From assembly GCF_035590735.1 (NCBI RefSeq), contig NZ_CP141595.1:739001-803000 (forward strand): a stretch of 64,000 bases of DNA. The letters run 5' to 3'. Numbering within the stretch: the first letter of the stretch is position 1; each line of letters opens with the position of its first letter. The translations under genes were made by a program, and so were the position numbers. Origin of the DNA: Rossellomorea aquimaris. GTDB lineage: Bacteria; Bacillota; Bacilli; Bacillales; Bacillaceae_B. Under the pieces are notes generated by a model. It saw only the letters and a list, made by a program, of their open reading frames with translations. It did not search any database and was not told the DNA's origin. Positions 43,796 to 51,241 of this stretch are shown in pieces.

Positions 43796-44386
43796 ATGGA
43801 TCAATCAGTAGATAAGAAGATAAAGGATGCCATTTGGGTGGCCCAAAGTCTCTTTCAACGCGGGAAAGCAACGGGGAGTGTTGCAAACCTAAGTTTTCTC
43901 CACGAGGGCAAAATGTATGTGACGGCTACGGGAACTTGCTTTGGAACTCTTAAACACGAGGAGTTTGCTATACTGGACATGGATGGAAGGCAATATGGTG
44001 ACATAAAACCAAGCAAAGAATGGCCATTACATTTGTCGGTATACAAAGCAAAGCCTGATGCTGGGGCAGTTCTTCATGTTCACAGCACGTATAGTGTGCT
44101 GTGGAGTTGCCTGCCTGGCCTGAATGAATCGGATTGCATGCCGGACCATACTCCATATTTGAAAATGAAACTCGGAACAGTCGGTTTAATTCCTTATGAA
44201 CATCCGGGCAGTCGAGAATTGTTTCGCGTGTTTGAGAAACGCGTACATGCAAGTGATGGATGGCTGTTGAGCCATCATGGCCCAGTAGTACCCGGAAAAG
44301 GTATCATGGAAGCATTTTTTGCATTAGAAGAATTAGAGGAAAGTGCGCATATTGCCTGGGAGCTTCGGAAAGTTAATACAGAGTGA
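43796..44386 (+). CDS. Class II aldolase/adducin family protein (OtnC-like)
   Basis: A 196-residue class II aldolase. The metal-binding His pair is in VLHVHSTYS and a further His in LLSHHGPVV; the N-terminal GKATGSVANLS phosphate-binding region is present. Small members next to DUF1537 kinases (OtnC) decarboxylate 3-oxo-tetronate 4-phosphate to DHAP and CO2. That fits the order dehydrogenase-kinase-aldolase here. ATG at 43796 or GTG at 43787 are both possible; the former has AAGTGG at good spacing. Confidence 0.87.
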   Translation: MDQSVDKKIKDAIWVAQSLFQRGKATGSVANLSFLHEGKMYVTATGTCFGTLKHEEFAILDMDGRQYGDIKPSKEWPLHLSVYKAKPDAGAVLHVHSTYSVLWSCLPGLNESDCMPDHTPYLKMKLGTVGLIPYEHPGSRELFRVFEKRVHASDGWLLSHHGPVVPGKGIMEAFFALEELEESAHIAWELRKVNTE

Positions 44387-44391
44387 CGGAA

Positions 44392-44465
44392 GGAAGCACG
44401 GGGACGGTTCTCGTGCTTCCTTTTTCTATTATAAGAGAAGCAACAGAACCGTCCCCATGCTTCTT
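44392..44465. repeat. Dispersed palindromic repeat, copy 9 (full length)
   Basis: GGAAGCACG/CGTGCTTCC (44392-44420) hairpin with T run, loop GGGACGGTTCT, and a complementary AGAACCGTCCCC (44445-44456) followed by ATGCTTCT. It begins a few bases after the aldolase stop and probably terminates that operon. It is the best-preserved copy. Confidence 0.85.
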
Positions 44466-44515
44466 TATTTAACTTTCAAGCTTTAACATTGAAACCTATA
44501 GTAATAGAGGTAACG

Positions 44516-44698
44516 TCACTCCTCTTTCTTTGAAAATACATATCTAGCATTAATGAAGAATAAAGTGCCGAAGAAAAATAAAGCGATAAGCAACCAGCTC
44601 GCAATAGCGGAATATTCTCCGTTTAGTAGAAATTCACTTGTTAAATTCACTAATACCATCATTGCCATAACGGTATACATGCTGATTACATATTTCAT
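44516..44698 (-). CDS. Small membrane protein of unknown function
   Basis: A 60-residue protein with two hydrophobic helices (MYTVMAMMVLVNLTSEFLL and IASWLLIALFFFGTLFFI) and a basic/acidic tail (SKKEE). AAAGGTGG lies eight bases before the ATG, which supports translation. Family not recognised. Confidence 0.6.
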   Translation of the reverse strand: MKYVISMYTVMAMMVLVNLTSEFLLNGEYSAIASWLLIALFFFGTLFFINARYVFSKKEE

Positions 44699-44837
44699 TG
44701 TATAGCCACCTTTCTAATCGTATGGAACCACCAAGCATATGCATGATGGCTAATGCCATAGTTTCCACTATAAACCAATTTATAATATTCATGCTATGCT
44801 TTTACACATTTTCTATCTTTTTTCATACGAAGCATTG

Positions 44838-44870
44838 AGAAGCATGGGGACGGTTCTCATGCTTCTTTTT
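44838..44870. repeat. Dispersed palindromic repeat, copy 10 (left half)
   Basis: GAAGCATG/CATGCTTC (44839-44865) perfect eight-base arms with loop GGGACGGTTCT, then a T run; right half absent. Elsewhere in 44699-45048 I see no gene. Confidence 0.7.
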
Positions 44871-45048
44871 ATAAAAGAAAGTTTCTATTACTTTTCTGTT
44901 ACTTAAGAACTGAGTGAAAATGACTATTTTATAGAATGTCCTTGGTTCGGAATAGAACGAACATAGAAACGATGGTACGATATTCTATGAATTGGAATTT
45001 TATAGGATGTTGAAAAATAAATAGATTTATATAGAAAGGACCGATCCT

Positions 45049-45330
45049 ATGCACACTGAAATCCAGATTCAGTACTCAGAGACGGAAAGGGCGCTCTCCA
45101 AGCTTCGTCAGACGATTGACGCCTGGAATACAACGTTCCCTAAGCATATTGGCGGGGCGAACGAACTGGAGGTCATCCACAAGCTGAATGAACTCAATGA
45201 GCAATGCCAGAAGATGCTTGAGAGCTATCAGCAGCTTTTGATGGAAAACCAGTCGGCCACGCAACTTTCCGTAGAAGGCATGGAAGATGCCGATCGTACT
45301 CTTTCTTCTACCATGGCCTTGAGCCGGTAA
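45049..45330 (+). CDS. YwqI/DUF5344-type LXG partner protein
   Basis: A 93-residue helical protein with heptad-like Leu spacing and an N-terminal IQYSETERALSKLRQTIDAW, as in the YwqI/DUF5344 family encoded before LXG toxins. Such small helical partners are thought to bind the LXG stem and help targeting to the type VII (Ess/Yuk) secretion apparatus. Separated from the toxin gene by 12 bases. Confidence 0.85.
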   Translation: MHTEIQIQYSETERALSKLRQTIDAWNTTFPKHIGGANELEVIHKLNELNEQCQKMLESYQQLLMENQSATQLSVEGMEDADRTLSSTMALSR

Positions 45331-45342
45331 GGGAGGCACTCT

Positions 45343-47241
45343 ATGAAAATACTGGATGTTGACGGCTTTCAACATGGAATAAAGGAGATAGAGGAAACCC
45401 TGTCTTCCCAGAGAGATCAGGTAGAGCAGATTGAAAGAGCCGTTCAGGACGTGGTCAATCTGGATGATGCGTTTAAGGGGGAGGGAGGGAATGCGATCCG
45501 GGATTTCTACCGGAGTCAGCACCTTCCCATGTTGGAACAGTACCAATTGTTTTTATCCGACTATCAATCCATCATCAGACAGATGAAGGAGGCTCTTGAT
45601 CACGTGGAGCCATCGCCTGACGGGTTTATGAGGCAGAGCTTTCTGGACAACGAAGTAGAAGAAGGTCTTCACCGGGCACGGCAGATAACGGTGGAACTGA
45701 CGGAGGAAGCCAATGCTACCATCAGAAGTGTATCAGACATCGTATCGGTGCCAAGAATCCAGGACTGGTCCTTTTTACAGCAGGTGACCCATGCCCAGGA
45801 GGAAAAAGAACGCAGCCTCCGAAAGCTGCATGAGTTTGATCATACTCAAACGGCTACGCTTTCTTCCCTTGAAGAACAGGTCCACACGATGACGCAGCAA
45901 ATCGCTCGGCTCCAAACTGTTTTTCAAAAAGGAAAGCTTGGTATAATAGAGAAGAAGGCTCATCAGGAAGACTCATCGTTTTTATCCAAACTATCCGAGT
46001 TTACATCGGTCATGGCCAAAAATAAATTATCCGAGTTTCTTGGGACCGTGGAAGGAGCTCTTTTTGCGATTGTGGATATCGTCAACGATCTCGTTGACAC
46101 GCTCATCGCCCTGTTCACCGATCCCATCGGATTCTTCAAAGGCATCATTCATACCGTCCTTCACCCCATCGACACGGCGAAGTACATATGGAAGGACCTG
46201 AAACAATCCTTTGAAGAAGAAGTCGTCAACGGAGACGTGCGAAGCCGTGCGAGATACTTTTCCTACGCGGGAACCTATATCACCGCGAGCATCTTCGGAG
46301 CGAAAGGCGTAGACAAAGTCGGTAAGATGGGGAAAACCGGCAAAAAGAGCTCCAGGACCGACGTTCCCTACAACGTCATGACGACAGCCAAAATCAAATA
46401 CTTCATCCACGACGGAGTCAAAAGCACCTTTGGAAAAGTGGAAGATATCGCCCATCAACTGCTTTCTTCCCGAACCGGAAAAACGGCACTGGGGTTGAAT
46501 TCTTTTTCTGGACATCTTAAAGAGCTATTCCGGAAGACCAAACATGTCTTGAATCCAGGGAAAGTGAAAGCGGTGATGGAGAAGACGTATCAAAAGGTAG
46601 TGGCCGGTCCGGTTTCGAGGGTTGCGGAGTCCGAGGCTTTCTCCAGGATGGGGAAGGTGTTGTTGAATGAGGATGGGCATGTGGTGCTATATGGGAAGGA
46701 GAAGGGTCGAAGGGTTGGAAATGAGGGTATAGTTAAAAGTAAGGAAGTCAAAACAAATTTAAGAAATATTGATGATTTTATTAGTGGTAATAAGAAATTT
46801 GATGAAGTAATTGAAGACTACGCAAAAGTATATAAAAAACATGTAGACTTAAACAAACCTTGGTCATGGGACGACACCATTCCCGGTGGAGATAGTTTAT
46901 CTTCTGCTCAAAAACGAAAGATTAAAGAAATGGCTATAGAAAAAGGGCACATTCCTGAAATAAAGGTTACAAAAGTAGCTGGAATGAGATACGGATTTGC
47001 TGACTTCGCAAGAGCAGGTGTTGTAGAAGAAACTGTACAATTACCAGAAGTGTTTTGGAAGTTATCGGACAAAGAACAGTTTAAGTGGTTGGATGAACAA
47101 ATAAGCGGTACAAGAAAAGGAATGACATGGCATCATACAGAAGTTCCTAGTAGAATGGAGTTAGTTCCCTTTGGTATTCACAATATTACACCTCATAATG
47201 GAGGAAGAACAAAAGGAATGTGGGCAGACGCTCCTAGGTAA
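45343..47241 (+). CDS. LXG polymorphic toxin with WHH-type nuclease tip
   Basis: A 632-residue type VII effector. Residues 1-220 form the helical LXG stem (KILDVDGFQHGIKEIEETL, KGEGGNAIRDFY). The middle (220-460) includes a hydrophobic stretch and a pre-toxin segment. Residues from about 465 form the toxin, ending with TWHHTEVPSRMELVPFGIHN and HNGGRTKGMW, the WHH form of the HNH/EndoVII fold, so a DNase is predicted. The DNA turns from G+C-rich to A+T-rich at about 46735, marking the exchangeable tip. An immunity gene follows after 23 bases. Confidence 0.9.
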   Translation: MKILDVDGFQHGIKEIEETLSSQRDQVEQIERAVQDVVNLDDAFKGEGGNAIRDFYRSQHLPMLEQYQLFLSDYQSIIRQMKEALDHVEPSPDGFMRQSFLDNEVEEGLHRARQITVELTEEANATIRSVSDIVSVPRIQDWSFLQQVTHAQEEKERSLRKLHEFDHTQTATLSSLEEQVHTMTQQIARLQTVFQKGKLGIIEKKAHQEDSSFLSKLSEFTSVMAKNKLSEFLGTVEGALFAIVDIVNDLVDTLIALFTDPIGFFKGIIHTVLHPIDTAKYIWKDLKQSFEEEVVNGDVRSRARYFSYAGTYITASIFGAKGVDKVGKMGKTGKKSSRTDVPYNVMTTAKIKYFIHDGVKSTFGKVEDIAHQLLSSRTGKTALGLNSFSGHLKELFRKTKHVLNPGKVKAVMEKTYQKVVAGPVSRVAESEAFSRMGKVLLNEDGHVVLYGKEKGRRVGNEGIVKSKEVKTNLRNIDDFISGNKKFDEVIEDYAKVYKKHVDLNKPWSWDDTIPGGDSLSSAQKRKIKEMAIEKGHIPEIKVTKVAGMRYGFADFARAGVVEETVQLPEVFWKLSDKEQFKWLDEQISGTRKGMTWHHTEVPSRMELVPFGIHNITPHNGGRTKGMWADAPR

Positions 47242-47264
47242 CAACTTTGAGGAGGTATTGAAAT

Positions 47265-47738
47265 ATGGAATTCAAGGATGGATCAATTATATATCCCTTG
47301 CCGGATGATACATTATTATTTGAAAAAGAAAGCAAGTGGAGAATAAAATTACCAGATTCATATAAAGAATTTATAAAAAAATACAATGGTGGTATTCCTA
47401 TAAAGGATAGTTTTAAGTGTAATAACCATATGTATGCGATTGATAGGTTTTTATGTACTTTGCAAGTAACTGGGGAAAGAGAAGATGAGTATTACGATAT
47501 AGGAGTAGTTCGAACGCAATTGGAAGAAAGAATTGTGTTTGATGAAGATTTAGTAGGTACTGAACTCTTACCGATAGCTGTATTATTTGCAGGTGATTTT
47601 GTATGCTTAGACTACAGTAAAAATGGTGAAGAGCCTACAGTTTGCGTGTGGAATCATGAAGAGTCTTCAGATTTGAATCCCGTAACATATATGATCAATA
47701 GTAGCTTCGAAGGATTTCTAAATATGTTAACAGAATAG
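47265..47738 (+). CDS. SMI1/KNR4 (SUKH) family immunity protein
   Basis: A 157-residue SUKH-fold protein with the typical WRIKLPDSYKEFIKKYNGGIPI near the N-terminus and PIAVLFAGDFVCLDY-type core. Lying right after the toxin, with GAGGAGG before its ATG, it is the likely antidote to the WHH nuclease. Low G+C like the toxin tip. Followed by hairpin 1 of three similar ones. Confidence 0.9.
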   Translation: MEFKDGSIIYPLPDDTLLFEKESKWRIKLPDSYKEFIKKYNGGIPIKDSFKCNNHMYAIDRFLCTLQVTGEREDEYYDIGVVRTQLEERIVFDEDLVGTELLPIAVLFAGDFVCLDYSKNGEEPTVCVWNHEESSDLNPVTYMINSSFEGFLNMLTE

Positions 47739-47793
47739 ATTCAAGTTTTATAAATATAAACTTGAATTGAATACTCTTAAATCAGAATTATCT

Positions 47794-47834
47794 AAAGCAC
47801 TTGATTGTCCTTAATAGGCAACAGGTGCTTTTTT
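47794..47834. terminator. Immunity-cassette hairpin 1
   Basis: AAAGCACTTGATTG ... CAACAGGTGCTTTTTT. The AAAGCAC(T/C)TG/CAGGTGCTTT stem has one wobble and a T run. Nearly the same hairpin follows the next two immunity genes. Confidence 0.75.
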
Positions 47835-47957
47835 GTAAAAAAATAGGCTGAAGATATTAGACTTGGTGTATGATGTGGAGATAGTGAAGTCTTATAGATA
47901 TTTGAAAAACATAGAAGAGCGGAGGCACGGCCATATATTTCGTGCTTGTTAAAATGA

Positions 47958-48080
47958 ATAGGGAGAATATGGTGCCACCTTGGTGGGAGTTTTAGAAACG
48001 ACCCCATTTTAAGAAAGCAATACGACAATTTTAGAAGTAAATATTGGAGATGGAGAGCTAAGCAGATAGATAAAAGTGAA
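47958..48080 (+). pseudogene. Possible orphan toxin C-terminal remnant
   Basis: After a TGA at 47955-47957 there are about 40 sense codons (GRIWCHLGGSFRNDPILRKQ...WRWRAKQIDKSEL) ending in TAA just before the ribosome binding site of the second SUKH gene. It has no start. The position fits a decayed toxin tip left beside its immunity gene. The composition is plausible for protein, but I recognise no family, so this is tentative. Confidence 0.3.
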
Positions 48081-48100
48081 TTGTAAAGGAGGAGCCTGGA

Positions 48101-48550
48101 ATGAATAAAGAGGAATTAACAAACTTTGTTAATGAGCATAAGGAACCAGATGACTTTACAGGCGGAGTAGATGAAATTCAAATTCATTCTATTGAAAATG
48201 AGTTAGGGGTGGAATTACCAAATAGTTTCAAGTGGTTTTTAACTACTTATGGTTCTGGTGGGCTATTTGGTGTTGATATTTTAGGAGTGGCTAAGTCAAA
48301 TAGAACTCCTGTGGTTGGGAGTACTAAGAGATATAGAGAGTTAGGAATGGAAAAGGAACTAGTAGTTATTGAAGATGCTGGAGAATATGTTTATTGTCTT
48401 AATACGAGTGAAATGGAAAATAATGAGTGCCCGGTAATAGTGTGGAATAGGACAGGCGGGCTTGATGATTTCAATACGGCAAAGAATTTTTATGGGTTTT
48501 TATCACAAAGGTTACTGAACGCAAAAGAAGCATGGGAAGAAGATTTTTGA
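48101..48550 (+). CDS. SMI1/KNR4 (SUKH) family immunity protein
   Basis: A 149-residue SUKH-fold protein: QIHSIENELGVELPNSFKWFLTTYGSGGLFG is the diagnostic first half, CPVIVWNRTGG in the second. GGAGGAG precedes the ATG. It has no intact toxin beside it, so it is an orphan immunity gene able to protect against a toxin tip carried by kin strains. Followed by hairpin 2. Confidence 0.9.
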   Translation: MNKEELTNFVNEHKEPDDFTGGVDEIQIHSIENELGVELPNSFKWFLTTYGSGGLFGVDILGVAKSNRTPVVGSTKRYRELGMEKELVVIEDAGEYVYCLNTSEMENNECPVIVWNRTGGLDDFNTAKNFYGFLSQRLLNAKEAWEEDF

Positions 48551-48590
48551 GATTGAAAATAGAAACAAAATATCTTATATAGCTTACTAT

Positions 48591-48627
48591 AAAGCACTTG
48601 ATTGCCTACTAGGTAACAGGTGTTTTG
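48591..48627. terminator. Immunity-cassette hairpin 2
   Basis: AAAGCACTTGATTGCC ... GGTAACAGGTGTTTTG, closely similar to hairpins 1 and 3 in stem and loop. The 48628-48769 gap holds no gene I can see. Confidence 0.7.
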
Positions 48628-48769
48628 TAGTAAATTTCTTCATCAAAAACATCAATTCTATATATCCATTTGTGACCATTTAGGAATTTACTCTTTTATC
48701 TCCTAAACCGCCAATGATGTCTGCTCTTAAAGAATAATCATGTAAATGAGAAATTAACTAAATAGTCTA

Positions 48770-49327
48770 ATGGGTATTTATTTGGGCACTATATTTAGCG
48801 ATTTTATAAAAAATGAAACAATTGGTGAAGATGTTATTATAAAATACAAGGATATACTTCCTGGAGAATTAATAGAAACTTGGAAAAGGTATGGTTATGG
48901 TACTTTCCTAAATGGCTTTATAAAGGTTATTAATCCAGACGAGTATTTGGATATTTTAGAGAGAAGCTATTTAAGGTGTGAGCAGGCGATTCCCATTTTT
49001 GCAACAGCAATGGGTGATCTTATAGTGTGGGAAAAGGGTATGTATGCTAATTTAATTAACTATCGAAAAGGATATGTTAATGTTGTTTCATCCGGGTTTG
49101 AATTCTTTTTTGACGACTTAAAAGATCCAGACTTCATGAATGATGAATTAATGTGGCAGCCTTATCCCGATGCGATTAGAACATTCAGTGCCCCTGACTT
49201 TGATGACTGCTTCGGATACACTCCTTTATTAGGATTGGGTGGAAATGAAAAAGTAGAAAACTTAAGAAAAGTGAAATTGAAGGAACATATTCTTGTTATT
49301 ACTGAGTTTAGGGGACCAGTTCAGTAA
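48770..49327 (+). CDS. GAD-like/DUF1851 (Tdi1-type) immunity protein
   Basis: A 185-residue protein. The first 100 residues match GAD-like domains (LPGELIETWKRYGYGTFLNGFIKVINPDEY) and the rest matches DUF1851 (AIPIFATAMGDLIVWEKG ... DCFGYTPLLGLGG). Tdi1 of this type neutralises the DNase effector Tde1 in Agrobacterium; related genes appear in Gram-positive immunity arrays. The ATG at 48770 has a weak ribosome binding site. Third orphan-type immunity gene of the array. Confidence 0.85.
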   Translation: MGIYLGTIFSDFIKNETIGEDVIIKYKDILPGELIETWKRYGYGTFLNGFIKVINPDEYLDILERSYLRCEQAIPIFATAMGDLIVWEKGMYANLINYRKGYVNVVSSGFEFFFDDLKDPDFMNDELMWQPYPDAIRTFSAPDFDDCFGYTPLLGLGGNEKVENLRKVKLKEHILVITEFRGPVQ

Positions 49328-49355
49328 AGGGTCCCATATTCTGATTTAGTTTAAC

Positions 49356-49392
49356 AAAACACTTGCTTGTCTTATGGCAGCAGGTGTTTTTT
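49356..49392. terminator. Immunity-cassette hairpin 3
   Basis: AAAACACTTGCTTG ... GGCAGCAGGTGTTTTTT: same stem layout as hairpins 1 and 2. Confidence 0.7.
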
Positions 49393-49447
49393 ATTTTGAA
49401 AGTTTTAAGTATCCTATATGGCAAAGGGACCTGCCCCTCTGGCTCAC

Positions 49448-50128
49448 CTACGCAATACCACTAATAAACTCCAGTGTCATTCGATTAAACATCAAAGGGT
49501 TTTCCATATTGGCTAAGTGCCCGCAGTCTGGAATGATTCCTGGTGTGATAAGGTTGTTCAACGATGATAGATGGTGGACCGAATCCACTTCATGTTTTTC
49601 GTTTCCGCCGTTGACTAGTAGTGTAGGGATAGTTAACTTCTTTATTTGGTCATCATATACTGCCGGATAATGATAAGTAAAACATTTCACCACCCTGTGT
49701 AACGTGGTTTCCCAACGGGGGCCATGGAGAAGAAGATAGTCCTTCGCTACTTCAGGTGCTTCTGCTTTGATGTTATGTAAAAAATGATATTGTCTTTTCA
49801 TAATCGCGTGCATTCCTTCGGGGATGCTTGGAACATAGCCTGTCAGGACAATGCCTTTTGTCAATTCGGGCTATCTGATTGCTGCATGCAGGGCAAAACT
49901 TGCTCCCATTGAAAGTCCAATCAAGATACCAGGCTCTCTTTTCCTGAGTTCATTTATAAGCCATTCAAAAGTATGCTCGAAGAAGGGGTCATCAGCATCA
50001 CAGCTATTCTGACCGTGTCCCGGCAAATCAATTGGAATAACAGTGAAATCCTCACGTAACGAACCTAATTGCTCCTTAAAATGCATTTCTCCCGTTCCCA
50101 TTAAACCATGAATCAAATAAACATTCAT
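49448..50128 (-). pseudogene. Alpha/beta hydrolase interrupted by an in-frame TAG
   Basis: Two consecutive segments lie in the same reading frame, separated only by TAG at 49871-49873. The first has VYLIHGLMGTGEMHF, IDLPGHGQN and nucleophile elbow GLSMGAS; the second begins PELTKGIVLTGYVPS and ends with LLVNGGNEKHEVD and DCGHLANME, the acid and His positions. Joined they make a normal hydrolase of about 226 residues; the amber codon replaces what is usually Tyr or another residue in a helix after the nucleophile. The start at 50128 has a GTGGAG binding site. A single point mutation, or a sequencing error, explains the break. Confidence 0.85.
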
Positions 50129-50322
50129 TGCCAATTTCTCCACTCTCCTCATTCATATAAACCGTATGTACTAAGTTTATAGAGTAAAGACATTGGTGAG
50201 AATGAGCCTGAGGTGGACTTTTGTGTAGGTCTTAAGGCTTATGGGGGAGAGGGATATGTCCCTTGGCTTTGTCTGTAAGGTACATGTGAACCCTCTCTTG
50301 CTAGATTGATAAAAAGGCAGTT

Positions 50323-51147
50323 CTATTTTCCAACACTCTTCTGATGTTCATAACAATAGATCTTCCCTTTAAAAGTAGGATTCGATAAACAATAAGCCCT
50401 AACCTTATCTGAAACAGATTTATTGCAAACCTCACATGTAGAGGAGGAACTGGTCTTCTTTTCAGAGTTATTCAATGCTCGTTTATGCTCTTCTCTAACG
50501 GTTAGGTCAGGGATATTGGCATTAACGATGGCTTGATTAATGGTCAAGATATCACTCTCATTTAAAAGAGGTTCTTTATGCTGGATCTTCAACACCGATT
50601 CTTTCCGATGGATAAATTCGGACAACTCTATGTCATACACAATCAGTTCGTTAGAAGCGATTTTCCGGTAATCAGGGTCTACTTTAAATGTAGAGCGCTT
50701 AGTAAATGAAACCATGGAAACAAAGAGGTTTTGGTACTTCTCATCGATCAGTGAAGAGAGTGCTTTCATGTGCCCATAGTTTTGTACAAAAGGATTCATC
50801 ATTTTGAACTTCCCATTGACCAGCCACGTGTTCCGATTTTTCCCGCCATATATGGTACCCTGATAGTTTTTTGTCTCAATGACAAAGATTGCGTAAGGAG
50901 TGATTACCACATGATCAATTTGAGAATAGTCGGACTTCGCTTTTGAGTTGGGAATGAGGAGATCGCTTAGGTGGCGGTAATTCTTAGGCAGTTGATCTAG
51001 TTGGATATCAATTTTGTATTCTCCGAGTTCTCCTTTTCTTGCAGCAATTTTTCCATTGGTTCTTTTTGGTGTTGGTGGTGAAGTACTAGTAGTTGGTTTT
51101 GGTTTGGACTCAATCTTCTTCTTTAAAAAGTTTAGGAATAATAGCAT
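50323..51147 (-). CDS. NERD domain-containing protein with Zn-ribbon-like tail
   Basis: A 274-residue protein. After a basic N-terminal segment, the NERD (nuclease-related) domain spans about 38-150 with GELGEYKIDIQLDQLP, QIDHVVITPYAIFVIETKNY (the D...ExK core of the PD-(D/E)xK fold) and GTIYGG. The C-terminal 35 residues have CEVCNKSVSDK...C...YCYEHQ, a likely zinc-binding module. NERD proteins are believed to act on DNA and are often found in defence-related regions. AAGGAGAAA precedes the ATG. Confidence 0.9.
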   Translation of the reverse strand: MLLFLNFLKKKIESKPKPTTSTSPPTPKRTNGKIAARKGELGEYKIDIQLDQLPKNYRHLSDLLIPNSKAKSDYSQIDHVVITPYAIFVIETKNYQGTIYGGKNRNTWLVNGKFKMMNPFVQNYGHMKALSSLIDEKYQNLFVSMVSFTKRSTFKVDPDYRKIASNELIVYDIELSEFIHRKESVLKIQHKEPLLNESDILTINQAIVNANIPDLTVREEHKRALNNSEKKTSSSSTCEVCNKSVSDKVRAYCLSNPTFKGKIYCYEHQKSVGK

Positions 51148-51241
51148 GAGTTTCTCCTTGGGGGTTTGATATACTTAGTATCGTACATATATATGGAAAT
51201 TTTAACCGCTATTAAGTTCAGAATAATTAAGGAGGCAAACA

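Noticed and set aside
47792..48028. 78-codon minus-strand frame between immunity genes
   Set aside because: It runs through the repeated hairpin on the opposite strand and has no binding site; shadow of A+T-rich intergenic DNA.
28312..49873. Amber (TAG) read-through or suppression as an explanation for two TAG-interrupted genes
   Set aside because: TAG is used as the normal stop of other intact genes here (for example the first gene at 238-240 and the gerA-type gene at 2009-2011), and no suppressor tRNA or pyrrolysine genes are seen. Point mutation is the simpler reading.
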